Source: DAOVXM01 sp963746255 | Lineage (GTDB): Bacteria > Chloroflexota > Anaerolineae > Anaerolineales > UBA4823 | Length of the DNA stretch: 64,000 nt | NCBI GenBank assembly: GCA_963746255.1 | Contig: CAVVAJ010000009.1 | Span: forward strand, 248,001-312,000 | Reading direction: 5' to 3' | Shown: piece by piece, positions 16,101 through 25,680 of the stretch | Layout of the letters: the number at the start of each line of letters is the position of its first letter | How positions within the stretch are numbered: position 1 is the stretch's first letter | The notes under the pieces: generated by a model | The model's database searches: none | The model's input: only the letters and a program-made list of their open reading frames with translations | Told to the model about the DNA's origin: nothing | Made by a program: the position numbers and the translations under genes

Positions 16101-18895
16101 TCCGGAATTTAAACGTGGTTGAGTTACTGAAGGATATCTCTAGGTACCAATACCTATCCGGTGAAATTAAAAAGGCTTTGGAACATCTAAACCAAGCATT
16201 ATTACTGGCTCCGAATGATACATCCTTGTATCTCGAAAAAGCCTATCTGCTTGTCAACAGAAATAAAAATGAAGCGAACAAAGAAACTGAGGAAAGCGAT
16301 CTTGAGGCCAGGCACGTTATTGAAGCAGCTGTAGACATTGATCCGGTGAATCCTGGACTCTACATTTTTAATGCCCAAATTTATCGAAGGCTAGGGGATC
16401 TCACTTCAGCACACAAGGTGATTGAGAAGGCGCTAAATATATTCCAAGATCAGGATTTGGGGTCAGACAATCTCACGTCCATCAGCGTACCCCTCACTTA
16501 CCTTTCGACTGCGAATGGAAATGAGCGTAGTGTAAATTCGCTATCCTTAGAGCTTGCGGCGAGAATCACTGCCGCGGAGATATCAGCCGCAACGTTAAAT
16601 TTTGATCAAGCACGGAAATTCCTGCTTGCCGCAGGACCCACTGACGAAACACCACTCTCGCTGCGTATTGACTACCATTGCCTAAATGCAGAACTTGCAT
16701 TGGAGGGAGCCGATACCCATACCGCGGCGAAATCCTACGCTGCAATCATGGATATCCAAGAAGCGCATCCGCGCATACTAGCGCTACAAGCTCGCTTGGC
16801 CGCGCGCGAACCAGATCATCAGCTACAGTACAGTCGAGAAAAAGGCTATTGGATATCACCAGCTGTAGTACCCCTGATCGATGCGCTAAGCATTATCGAC
16901 GCCCCTATCTGGCAGGCTGCGCCTGATTTCATTGGCTACCGATTTAGCTCTGCTAGCAATACACGGATAGCAATCGCAAAAGCGTGCTCTGAACTCCGGA
17001 TGTGGGATAAAGCCCTGCAATATGCAAGGGCAATTTGCGTTGAAGCTCAATCCGAGCCACTATGCCATGCCTTTTTAGCGCAGACACTCCTCCTAAGAGC
17101 AGAATACCAGCGCTACTGCGATCAGGTCGGCGTAGTCACTCGGGCCCCCGGGGAACATAGCAGAAACCTGGAAATCAAGCATGAATTTGAGAAAACTGTT
17201 AGTGCTTTGGAAGTTGGACTCCGGAAAGTTAAATCAACGATCGGCACGCAGCGGAGATGGAAGCAGTACGAATCAATAGCTCAGCAACTTAAACTCCGCG
17301 GTGAAGCAGTATTCAGTCCAACGATAAGAACGGCAGCTGGCATCGCTGAATTACCCGAAAGCGTTGGGAATAAGATCGCACAAATTTACTGCTTTGGTGA
17401 GTTTGGAGAAATATTAGAGGCAGGAATTATCGGACGATCTTTCCCTCAGCAACCTTATGTACTTGGTCAGCTCGCACTCATTCTAGAACCTCACAAGCCT
17501 CGCCAGGCGTCTATCGCAGTCCAAGCAGCGCTAGATGCTCTAACCAATCCGGATCCACCATTAACCATAGATAATGCGGAAGATCAAGCCTACCTCCGGG
17601 TTGAAGATGCACCAATGCTTCAAGCTGTTCTAGCAAATATCATGCTGAACCATGACTTCCTCGTCACAAACCCCACTTTAGCGTTTTACACGATCCTCTC
17701 TGCAATCGATGTGTGGCCAGATGAACCACGTTGGCATGTATTAGCCGCAAATTTATATCTAAAACAAGCCGCGCTTAACGATTCTCAAGATATTTCGGAA
17801 GCTGTCAAACATCTATCTATCGCTGTAGAGCTTGACCCAGCTGATGGCTCATCCTTGCTTGAATTAGGTAAGCTTTATTTGGAACATTGCGAGCGAGATG
17901 CGGCGCTGAGAACACTTGAGAAAGCTTGCCAAATAATGCCAGACAATCATTTAGCGTGGTATCTGTTTGCCAAAGCGCATAAAGAAACTGGAGATTATGA
18001 GAAAGCTGCCTCCTTTGTACAACAGGCCCACGAACTCATGCCTGGGAGCATACTACCTGAAATCCTGATGTGTGAAATCGCTTTATCGAAAGGTGATTTG
18101 CGGGATGCAATGGATCATATCCAAGCTGCGATCGCTATCGACCCACTGGATCAAAATGCGATTGTATTGAAGAGTAAAGTGTTGGTAGCGCTCGGGAAAT
18201 CTGATGAAGCATTAGGTGTGATATCAAAAGCGATCGAAAATACACCAAATACGCTGCCTTTCCAAATCGAACAAGCCTACCTATACCAGCAATTAGAAGG
18301 GATTGATAGGGCTCTGCAGCACCTACATGGACTCATCAACGATTACCCCGATAATCCAGAAGTTTTAACCGTTATGGCCGGGCTCTTGGAAGAGAAAGGC
18401 GAAGTAGAGGCCGCGGTTCTGCTTACCCAGCAAGCTATTCGCGGGTGGTCTGAGACCACTGATCATGAACCATCACCAACCGTGCAAGCAGATACCCACT
18501 TGCTGCTCGGCAGGTTATTGTGCAGAAGCGGCCAACTTGACCAGGCCATCCACCACATCAGCCAATCTGTCCAGCTAAATCCTAACCAGGCTGAGGCATA
18601 CCTTGAATTAGGGCAAGCGTATCTTTCGCGGCGACAATCGCAAGAAGCACTGGAGATTTATCAACAGGGAATTACCGCAGCCCCCAGTGATGCACAGCTT
18701 TATTTTCATGCTGGACAATTATTAAAGGATAGAAAAGAGTACATTGAGGCCGAGCTGCTGCTGCGTAAAGCTAGTGAACTTGCCCCCGATGATATCAAGA
18801 TCCACCGGCTCCTTGGCGCAGTTGTTGCAATCAATTTAGTACATAACAGCCGCACTAATCGCCCTAATGTGAGGATCAGCCCAACAAAACGGTAA
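13175..18895 (+). CDS. Giant cytoplasmic TPR-repeat protein (1906 residues)
   Basis: No signal peptide or membrane helix. Residues 1-270 are a unique N-terminal domain (FLFVTELLGKFPESCWSWL) followed by a short coiled stretch. From about 290 to 1890 tetratricopeptide repeats dominate: typical units include IAYAYLGEAYGEMDQPGKAI, AWYLFAKAHKETGDYEKAA and AEAYLELGQAYLSRRQSQEA. The middle (about 1110-1480) is more divergent. TPR arrays are protein-binding scaffolds. It follows the two-helix membrane protein by 10 nt and precedes the C25-like protease by 26 nt; TPR proteins are common partners of caspase-fold proteases in bacteria. Ribosome-binding site AGGGGA is 5 nt before the ATG. Confidence 0.85.
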   Translation: MAPFLFVTELLGKFPESCWSWLIPSLRQDIRLWNDLQGDFGDEALDVSSGNPVDFHPAALCLLALKYPVTAEELRQEPLLPINDNFRSDGDIQEILNYPVFLAQTGIGALRIRERRRETGSWESLAHEINQQDATVLACLHDIISDPQELFFALAANADPIKVTDMIMRRPMPPDDHAVLILRVLDEASPTGQAAVLKHVNAKYPPLVAYIINRFGFEAEINGDIRYPNIAHFIDQLDQYLQNTHIGSYRGQKNDPLSGLQSALKTVDDLRAQLASQAAQNAGNHDLNDECLSAWEIAYEINPADQEIIGNYSLALIDSECFNRAREILDGRSGDSLKQDNPSFAYSLATALLAIKSGDDQTAKSYAFKASQMLNVTKDIPPKQITALGNLFIDTGLPSDAVKTMEFGIRQYPNDQEMISYLSILYQRVGNTVQSPEAAKLAVAINPGSLVLRRILADTLEESGRWIAGMTERRTILDRQSSTPIDDLHALAKTAIRAKRPGESLAACQTALLINPDDGIAYAYLGEAYGEMDQPGKAIDCANKAIQLLPNIPQVWITKAALLYKDNQEDKALETLRSGTLSSPTNPTLQLALAEMYIVLGSKTQALAALRMAYDLCRQAELYDIDPGIARKITLQLAKTLLDLGHQDEAQRILMEGYQTFSEDPEIAYLLAKQYLGENKPYSAIGPLNTALAARPDDYEPYYDYASCLLSLSDELRNEKKREVLSSLEYVLRKAPQHAEAKALYAEALFLNHKYSAAIDAYRQTIETGLAHDPKWAVRINLGMGKVTRELGEVEASIAALREALQVDPRDREVYRELSVSYEAAQLFEDAWQATNAARPEDHDDIEGVIWYVGRAIDLQNRPGLDQEEIISQALDALNESLDIAPDRVDLLVQLTRVQIQRGEHEAALHTIKQVIECDITASENDLELPEIINNLRAVAELCIDLGKPGYAVISLEKVLALTQDIDDSSDFYREIRNLNVVELLKDISRYQYLSGEIKKALEHLNQALLLAPNDTSLYLEKAYLLVNRNKNEANKETEESDLEARHVIEAAVDIDPVNPGLYIFNAQIYRRLGDLTSAHKVIEKALNIFQDQDLGSDNLTSISVPLTYLSTANGNERSVNSLSLELAARITAAEISAATLNFDQARKFLLAAGPTDETPLSLRIDYHCLNAELALEGADTHTAAKSYAAIMDIQEAHPRILALQARLAAREPDHQLQYSREKGYWISPAVVPLIDALSIIDAPIWQAAPDFIGYRFSSASNTRIAIAKACSELRMWDKALQYARAICVEAQSEPLCHAFLAQTLLLRAEYQRYCDQVGVVTRAPGEHSRNLEIKHEFEKTVSALEVGLRKVKSTIGTQRRWKQYESIAQQLKLRGEAVFSPTIRTAAGIAELPESVGNKIAQIYCFGEFGEILEAGIIGRSFPQQPYVLGQLALILEPHKPRQASIAVQAALDALTNPDPPLTIDNAEDQAYLRVEDAPMLQAVLANIMLNHDFLVTNPTLAFYTILSAIDVWPDEPRWHVLAANLYLKQAALNDSQDISEAVKHLSIAVELDPADGSSLLELGKLYLEHCERDAALRTLEKACQIMPDNHLAWYLFAKAHKETGDYEKAASFVQQAHELMPGSILPEILMCEIALSKGDLRDAMDHIQAAIAIDPLDQNAIVLKSKVLVALGKSDEALGVISKAIENTPNTLPFQIEQAYLYQQLEGIDRALQHLHGLINDYPDNPEVLTVMAGLLEEKGEVEAAVLLTQQAIRGWSETTDHEPSPTVQADTHLLLGRLLCRSGQLDQAIHHISQSVQLNPNQAEAYLELGQAYLSRRQSQEALEIYQQGITAAPSDAQLYFHAGQLLKDRKEYIEAELLLRKASELAPDDIKIHRLLGAVVAINLVHNSRTNRPNVRISPTKR

Positions 18896-18921
18896 TCCAA
18901 CTGCTGGAGGAGAACACCTGG

Positions 18922-21696
18922 ATGTCAGCAACAAATAACTCAGCTCTGGCCAGACGAAGATTTGCAAGAACTGAGATCATAACTTTATTAAAAACTGCCG
19001 TAAAACTCGAAGAACCACGCTTCTTCAGAGAGACCGCGCTCGCATGGTTGGCATCATTTCCGGGCGACTTACCTGTTGAATTACTGTACGCACAGGGGTT
19101 GATTAGATTCGGGCATCCGCAGCAAGCTCAGCCTATCCTCGAACAACTGATCATGACCGATCCCGAATACCTGGAGGCGGTCGAATCGCTGCTCGATGTA
19201 CAATCCGCTCAATCCAACACTCCCAAAACACGTCGTTGGCGTCGGAATCAAACCCCAGATAATTACCGGACATTGGGATGGGTGCTGGCACTGGGAGGGA
19301 CTCTCAATTCGATCAAGGGTCAAACGAACAGTAAAAATTTCGGAGAGATAAAATCGATTGTCGCTGCCAGTAAAACTCACGCCAAGATCCGAACAATGGT
19401 TGATAAGAATAACCTTAATGGTGCCGAATCCGGAGTACATCTGCTGTTAGCTAATGACCCGATTGAACCGCTCACTGCCGTTACACATCTAAGTATCATC
19501 AAAGGACAGATCGAGCAAGGCACGCTCCCTACCGATACACTCATTGATCTGGCTGACCATTACCACCAGAAATGGCCCAGCTGTGTCCAATTCTCTCTCC
19601 AACTAGCGGACGGGATGATGGGTGGCGGAAACGCGGATGCCGCAGTAAACCTGCTCCACCAAGCCGTGGTTCAGGATATTACCGGACAAGTTGCCCGTCG
19701 TCTATGGGGTCCTAGACACAAGTATCGCTCATTGTGGCCCCAGAAACTTGAGCTCGTTCTTGAAGTGCAGATCCCTGCATCGATTGCAGCAATTTACGGG
19801 TGGAATAGGCTAGCAGCCGGAGAACATGTAAGTACTGATGTTATCCATACTTCATTTGCCCATACTGTACTTGTCAACTCTAGACATCCAAATCCAATTG
19901 CTTTACCAGCAGAAGAGATTGATCTGACTGCAGAAAATGAGGAGTTGCTGTCGATAAAAAGCGAACTCGATCAAATCGGAGTCCAGATCAAGAAGCCGGA
20001 AATCACGAAAACAGATGGTCGCTTTCCGGTATATGTCGTTATGACAACCCACGTGGGGATCCGTGATCGCTACGGAGAACAGGATGTTGATCTAATCGAA
20101 TCTGAGCTGCAAGGTTTAGTCGGAACGATCAACAAATATAAGGATTGGAGTTCCGTGCTCTTTTATGCAGACGAGGGCATATATTGGCAGGGAAGATCTT
20201 ACCCTCTAGAACGTGATCCGGTCCCTCATAACGATCCGTGGGGCTTAAAACTTGCTTTATCTGACTTAGATACCGAACTGGCAAAACGAGGCGAACGGAT
20301 TGGTGCGGTTTTGATTGTTGGTGGACCAGCTGTTGTTCCATTCCATCACCTTCCGAATCCGGTGGATGATGACGATGATGATGTCCCATCCGATAACCCG
20401 TACGGCACGCTAGATGAGAACTATTTCATCCTAGAATGGCCAGTTGGTCGATTGCCCGATGACGGTCACCCGGGAAAAGCAAAGCCCGAGAACCTGCTGC
20501 ACTTACTTGAAGTCATCCGGACAAAACATCTAGAAATCCAAGCCAACCAGCGCCGTTCCTCATCTATATCCCGGATCATTGAATCTTTATTCGGTTGGAT
20601 TATCGGCCGATTCCAGTCAACTGGCTTCTTGCGCTCCAGTTTTGGTTATACTGCTGCGATCTGGAAGCAGGCGTCATTTATGGTTTTTCGCCCCATCGGA
20701 GAGCCGCGCTCGCTACAGATTTCCCCTCCTGCCGGGGTACCAAGATCAAATTCTCGCCACCGGCAGGGTTCACCTCTCCCGTCTGCGCGATTAGGATACT
20801 TTAATCTGCATGGGTTGGTCGATGCGGTTGAATGGTACGGTCAGCGAGACCCAGCTGATGCACCCTCGAATACAGAATACTTACCGGAATATGATTATCC
20901 GGTCGCAGTAAAACCAGAGGATATCGTAAACTCGGGGAAGGCACCACAGATCGTGTTTAGCGAAGCCTGCTATGGAGCCCATATCCTCAAGCGATCCATC
21001 GAAGAAGCATTAGCCCTCAAATTCATTCAATCCGGAACCCTGGCCGTTGTGGGTTCGACATGTACATCCTATGGTTCAGTCACTGCGCCTTTGATCGCGG
21101 CAGATTACCTCGGGCATACCTTCTGGAAATATCTAAAAAGCGGCTTTCAGACGGGTGAAGCGCTGCGCCTAGCAAAAATCGACTTGGCTAGAGAGATGCA
21201 TTTGCGTCAAGGCTATCTAGATGGTGAAGATCAAAAAACCTTGATCTCATTCGTGCTGTACGGTGATCCACTTGCGTATCCCGAAGGGTTGAACGTTAAA
21301 CCAAAAACAATCCGGCGGACTGCCGAGCCTGAGGTGACTGTCAAAGCCATCTGCGACCGGAACCACGATAATCAGCAACCTGAGCCAATTCCTGATGATA
21401 TGCTCACGTTTGTAAAAAGTGTTGTCCACCAGTATCTGCCAGGCATGAAAGATGCGAACGTGCAGATGAGCTATGAGCACATAGTCTGCGATGGTGGTAG
21501 TTGCCGACCAGTGTTCTTCGTCAAATCTCAAAACGTGGGTATCCCTTCAGAAAACCCACCTCCATTAAGAAACCCATCTCGAAAAGTCATCACCCTCAGC
21601 AAACACATTGATAGTTCTAATCTGGTTCACAAGCATTTCGCCAGGCTGACAATCGATAACACGGGTAAGTTGGTCAAACTAGTCGTCTCGCGATAA
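18922..21696 (+). CDS. C25 (gingipain)/caspase-fold cysteine protease-like protein
   Basis: A 924-residue cytoplasmic protein (no signal peptide). The first 330 residues are helical and start with TPR-like helices (ALAWLASFPGDLPVELLYAQG). A C25-like region then follows: GAVLIVGGPAVVPFHHLPNP, an acidic run of Asp at about 482-487, and ILEWPVGRLPDDG. The catalytic His is in YFNLHGLVD (His630) and the catalytic Cys in VFSEACYGA (Cys683), the spacing and context expected of clan CD proteases. The last 180 residues are unassigned. Ribosome-binding site GGAGGAG precedes the ATG. It is co-transcribed with the TPR gene, suggesting a TPR-sensor/protease pair; substrate unknown. Confidence 0.82.
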   Translation: MSATNNSALARRRFARTEIITLLKTAVKLEEPRFFRETALAWLASFPGDLPVELLYAQGLIRFGHPQQAQPILEQLIMTDPEYLEAVESLLDVQSAQSNTPKTRRWRRNQTPDNYRTLGWVLALGGTLNSIKGQTNSKNFGEIKSIVAASKTHAKIRTMVDKNNLNGAESGVHLLLANDPIEPLTAVTHLSIIKGQIEQGTLPTDTLIDLADHYHQKWPSCVQFSLQLADGMMGGGNADAAVNLLHQAVVQDITGQVARRLWGPRHKYRSLWPQKLELVLEVQIPASIAAIYGWNRLAAGEHVSTDVIHTSFAHTVLVNSRHPNPIALPAEEIDLTAENEELLSIKSELDQIGVQIKKPEITKTDGRFPVYVVMTTHVGIRDRYGEQDVDLIESELQGLVGTINKYKDWSSVLFYADEGIYWQGRSYPLERDPVPHNDPWGLKLALSDLDTELAKRGERIGAVLIVGGPAVVPFHHLPNPVDDDDDDVPSDNPYGTLDENYFILEWPVGRLPDDGHPGKAKPENLLHLLEVIRTKHLEIQANQRRSSSISRIIESLFGWIIGRFQSTGFLRSSFGYTAAIWKQASFMVFRPIGEPRSLQISPPAGVPRSNSRHRQGSPLPSARLGYFNLHGLVDAVEWYGQRDPADAPSNTEYLPEYDYPVAVKPEDIVNSGKAPQIVFSEACYGAHILKRSIEEALALKFIQSGTLAVVGSTCTSYGSVTAPLIAADYLGHTFWKYLKSGFQTGEALRLAKIDLAREMHLRQGYLDGEDQKTLISFVLYGDPLAYPEGLNVKPKTIRRTAEPEVTVKAICDRNHDNQQPEPIPDDMLTFVKSVVHQYLPGMKDANVQMSYEHIVCDGGSCRPVFFVKSQNVGIPSENPPPLRNPSRKVITLSKHIDSSNLVHKHFARLTIDNTGKLVKLVVSR

Positions 21697-21700
21697 ACCG

Positions 21701-21709
21701 TGGTATGAT
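21701..21709 (+). promoter_or_regulatory. Extended -10 promoter, possibly giving a leaderless transcript
   Basis: TGGTATGAT is a TGn extended -10 element. Transcription would begin about 7 nt downstream, at 21716-21718, which coincides with an in-frame GTG codon at 21718. No convincing -35 box or ribosome-binding site is present, consistent with extended -10 recognition and leaderless initiation. Confidence 0.5.
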
Positions 21710-23202
21710 TGCGCCTCGTGAGAAGTCGCGGCGTATTTTCCCCGTTAAGATGGCTGGCGGTCTTTTTCTTGCTGGCAGCACTCGTACTGGCGATATTCCA
21801 GCTAGTACGCTACAGCAGATTACGCGCAAACCTGCCAACCGGTTTGCATATAGCGGGCATCCCCGTCGGTGGTTTGGACCGGCAGCAAGCAGCCCAGCGT
21901 CTATTAGAAGCTTATACGATACCAGTTGAGCTGCAGTATGGTGATGCCTTAATCCAGCTTGATCCCTCGGTCGTGGACTTTCAGCTGGACCTTGATACCA
22001 TGCTCGCGGCAGCTGATATACAGCGAACTCAAAATACTTTCTGGGAGGGTTTCTGGGATTTCCTTTGGGGGCGAACATCGATGACAGCTGATGTACCTCT
22101 GCGGGCTTCATTTTCGGAGACGCGTTTGCGCACCCACCTGGAGCAAGAGATTGCGCAGCGTTATGACCAACCCCCTTCGCCTGCTCAACCCATTGTTGGC
22201 ACCGTCAGTTTCCAGCCAGGAACACCCGGGAGTTCGCTGGATATCGACGGGGCTGTGGTCTTGATTGAGAACGCATTGTTCTCTAACCTCCGCCGACAGG
22301 TTGCACTACCTTTGTTACGCAACGCCCCCCCCCGCCCAGCCTTCCAAAACTTGGAGGTCCTGATCCGGCAGACGATTGATCTAGCTGAATTCGACGGGTT
22401 AGCGGGGATATACCTAATGGACTTACAGACCAACCAGGATATGCATCTGGCATACAGCCAAGGGGAAACCATCTCGGTACAACCCGATATCGCTTATACA
22501 GCCTCAAGCATCATAAAGATCCCTATCATGGTGTCTGTGTTTAACCGCATGGGCGACAATCCAGATGAAGAGTTGTTAAACTTGCTGGGTGAGATGATTG
22601 AGAAATCTGGGAATGAGACCGCGGACTGGTTGATGGACCGGGTTATCGACCCCAACCGAGCTCCACTATTTGTCACCGAAGATATGCAGGCAATAGGGCT
22701 GGAAAATACATTCCTAGCGGGATATTTTTCACTGGGTTCCCCTCTATTGAGCCTTGAACAGACCCCTGCCAATCAGCGCATCGACATAACTACTGATCCT
22801 GACCCATACAGCCAAACCACTCCATCAGATATCGGTATGCTGCTAGAAGATATCTATATTTGCGCTCAAGAAAATGGAGGCGCTTTGGCCGCGGTATTTG
22901 AGGGCCAAATAACCCAGGAAGAGTGCCAGCAGATGATCGAGCACTTGGTGAATAACAAATTACCTGTCCTGCTCACCGGCGGCATCCCGGAAGGAACCAG
23001 GATCGCTCATAAACACGGTTGGGTATCATTAAATGGCATCATCAACACAATCGGTGACTCCGGGATCATCTACTCCCCAGGGGGAGATTACATCTTGGTT
23101 GTCTTCCTGTATAACCCCGTACAGTTGGTGTGGGATCCCGCATCCGCACTCGTAGCAAATATTTCGCGAGCAGTCTATAACTACTACAATCTACCGCAGT
23201 AA
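21709..23202 (+). CDS. Membrane-anchored PG-binding plus class A beta-lactamase-fold protein
   Basis: An N-terminal transmembrane helix (LRWLAVFFLLAALVLAIFQL) is followed by a peptidoglycan-binding type 4 (YoaR/VanW-like) region (LPTGLHIAGIPVGGLDRQQAAQ). A beta-lactamase2-type serine hydrolase domain (about 230-495) follows. Its SxxK motif is ASSIIK, SGN (of SGNETADW) replaces SDN, and KHG replaces KTG. The domain is extracytoplasmic. Changed SDN/KTG boxes argue for a wall-related serine hydrolase or a non-hydrolysing fold rather than an antibiotic-resistance enzyme. The start may be TTG 21709 or GTG 21718; there is no ribosome-binding site, and an extended -10 overlaps the beginning. It lies 12 nt after the protease gene. 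Confidence 0.8.
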   Translation: MRLVRSRGVFSPLRWLAVFFLLAALVLAIFQLVRYSRLRANLPTGLHIAGIPVGGLDRQQAAQRLLEAYTIPVELQYGDALIQLDPSVVDFQLDLDTMLAAADIQRTQNTFWEGFWDFLWGRTSMTADVPLRASFSETRLRTHLEQEIAQRYDQPPSPAQPIVGTVSFQPGTPGSSLDIDGAVVLIENALFSNLRRQVALPLLRNAPPRPAFQNLEVLIRQTIDLAEFDGLAGIYLMDLQTNQDMHLAYSQGETISVQPDIAYTASSIIKIPIMVSVFNRMGDNPDEELLNLLGEMIEKSGNETADWLMDRVIDPNRAPLFVTEDMQAIGLENTFLAGYFSLGSPLLSLEQTPANQRIDITTDPDPYSQTTPSDIGMLLEDIYICAQENGGALAAVFEGQITQEECQQMIEHLVNNKLPVLLTGGIPEGTRIAHKHGWVSLNGIINTIGDSGIIYSPGGDYILVVFLYNPVQLVWDPASALVANISRAVYNYYNLPQ

Positions 23203-23419
23203 AACAACATCCAAATTTCACTTCGCCCCTTACCAATATAGCTCGTAAATTCCTCTTGATCTTAAAATTTCAATTAGAAACATATATATCTTGCCTGATC
23301 GCGATGGCATGATCAAATATTTGTTATATAATCAGGGGAGACTTGTCTAATCGCCCCATTTATGGCGGTATAAATTTTTTCGGCCGGATAGATCATGTCA
23401 ACCATAAAGGCGCACGCCC

Positions 23420-25498
23420 ATGCGAAATATTACCTTCAATCACCCTCCAGGAACAAGAAAACGCACAGTAGCAACTATCAGCCTGATTCTAATGCTTCTG
23501 CTGGTATTAGGATTGGCAGCCAAGCGTACGAAAGCCGCCATCCTAGAGAATCCAGTGCAGTCCTATGCATCTGCTGCCTTAGCTGAAAACGTATTCGGGG
23601 TTGAGATAACCCCATTGGATGACAGTGGGGGTCTATCGGAAATCATGAACTACGCAGACCAAATGGGTCAAGGGTATTGAAGTGAAATGGTCAGAGGTTG
23701 AACCGGTTACAGGAAATTAGAACTGGTCGATCCTTAGATTCGTCGGAAACTGAGCTTGTAATGCATCAGAGCCAGGCTAACACCTATTGTGATAGGAATG
23801 CACCAGAATTCGCCCGCTTTGGTAAGTCCGGATAACTTAACCGATTGCGTAATTGCCGATATCACTATTCTGATTTTGGCAATTTCATCGCGCCAAGTGA
23901 TCACGAACCCAAGTTCTCCGTCTTGAGGCAAATTCAATTCCATACTGTCCATATGGAACGAACCCGATATTGACCCAGATCGGCGAGACATCATTTTCCG
24001 GGTCTTTCGGCGGCTGCTGGGGAGATAATGATGACCTGTATTATGGTGGTGAAGCGTATGGTGACATGCTTGATGTTATTTATCCAATTGTCAAGGCCGC
24101 AGACCCGGAGCTACGCAGATAATTGCCGGTGAGCTGCTGCTCGACTGCAGTCCGGATTTAGACAGCGATTGTCTGCCGGGTAAATTCTTCGAGGGTGTGC
24201 TGCAATCTACCAGCTCTTTCGATGGTGTCAGCTTCCATGGGTATGACTTTTACATGGGCAGTATTGGGCAGTACGGCAACACAAATTGGGATAGTGGTTG
24301 GAACTCTTCGGGTCCGGTTTTGGTCTCCAAAGCTGAATATATCGCGGGATTGCTGAAATCCGCAGGGTTGAGCGACAAATTTATCATGAATACTGAGTTC
24401 GCCCTGCTTTGTGACACGTGTGATAGTGACGATATCTTTGAAAACACCAAGGCCTCATACTTGGTCCAAGCTTACGCCAGAGCGATTGCCGGCGGCCTTG
24501 AAGCAAATATATGGTTTGATGTAACTGGAACCTGGGGAAGAAATAATGGATTACTTGATAGAAACCTCGATCCCTTAGATTCATTTGAAACATACAATTA
24601 TGCGAGCCACAAACTATCTGGTATAACACGGGCAAGAGACATTACTGGGTATCAGGGTATTACGGGATACGAATTCTGGGGAGCAGCTTGTGAAAACGAT
24701 ACCGCCTGCAATGTCTGGATCCTGTGGTCAATAGATGGCAGTGACCATGAAGTATCCTTACCTGCATTTCCTCTCGCCGTCCAGGATATGTATGGCAACC
24801 CAGATACGGTAAGCCAAATTGTGACAGTATCACTAGACACCAATATATATCGACTTGCCCACTTTTAGACCCAGGATAAGTATGCCTGTTCTAACGAATT
24901 GTGCATCTTTCATTAACAATCTTGTCGATAATGGCGGTTTTGATTGTGATGCGAACCCATGGGTATTTTATGATAGACTTTTTACCAGTATCCCTGATCG
25001 GATCTTCTCCACTAAATCCAATCAACGGCACACCAGATACATCAATCCCACTCGGCAAATCATCCGCCCTGATGGGAAATCCTGACCTCCCATGTCTTTC
25101 CGACGAACTCCCGATAAATCCGAACAATTATGCCGGGATAGATCAACAAATAGCCCTACCTGATTCTACAAAAATTACTCTGAGTTTCTTGTACATCATC
25201 TATTCTCAGGACTATTCCAGCAGCGGAGAATTTGATCGCTTCGAAGTTTATTATTGACAACCAGTTTATATGGGGTGATGGGAATGCGCATAATGTGTTG
25301 GGGTGTGGGTGGTACCGGGTGCCAGGTCCATATAATTCCAGACCCCTCGATCCAACTGGGCAGTGGGCGAAAGCTACCATTGACATATCTAGCTATGCAG
25401 GCCAAACGATCAACCTTTCATTCCGCAATTACCTGCGCTACGATCAGTGGTTCAATACTTACACATATTTGGACAATGTCCTAATTACCGCTGAATGA
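23420..25498 (+). pseudogene. Decayed secreted glycosidase-like gene with multiple frameshifts
   Basis: Pieces of one protein are spread over several frames in the right order: a signal peptide and VFGVEITPLDDSGG (23420-23680), KGIEVKWSEVEPVTG (about 23660-23720), LDSSETELV, RLTPIVI then SPDNL, IWNEPDIDP (about 23960), GCWGDNDDLYYGGEAYGDM (from about 24010), IIAGELLLDC (after a shift near 24113). An uninterrupted block at 24197-24868 contains GVSFHGYDFYMG, and a C-terminal beta-sandwich-like segment to 25498 ends in YLDNVLITAE. WNEPDIDP looks like the acid/base region of a GH-A type barrel. At least six shifts and several stops are needed, so it is inactive unless the assembly is poor here. 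A TATAAT at 23327-23332 may be its old promoter. Confidence 0.85.
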
Positions 25499-25530
25499 CA
25501 TTTCCTTGTAAGTCATAATAAAGCGGATGC

Positions 25531-25563
25531 ATACAGGTGCTTTTCCAAGCACCTGTATTTTTA
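25531..25563 (+). terminator. Strong intrinsic terminator
   Basis: ATACAGGTGCTT (25531-25542), a TTCC loop and AAGCACCTGTAT (25547-25558) form a perfect 12-bp hairpin followed by a run of T. It closes the transcript of the pseudogene. Confidence 0.9.
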
Positions 25564-25680
25564 GAGGATGCGATACAATCTTAGGAATGGTTGTTTACTT
25601 TGTTCTCATCTAGGCAACTAAGCATTCTTATATAATTCAACGGGAGTTTTGTTTAGGAGTATTACGGGAAAACTCGAGCT

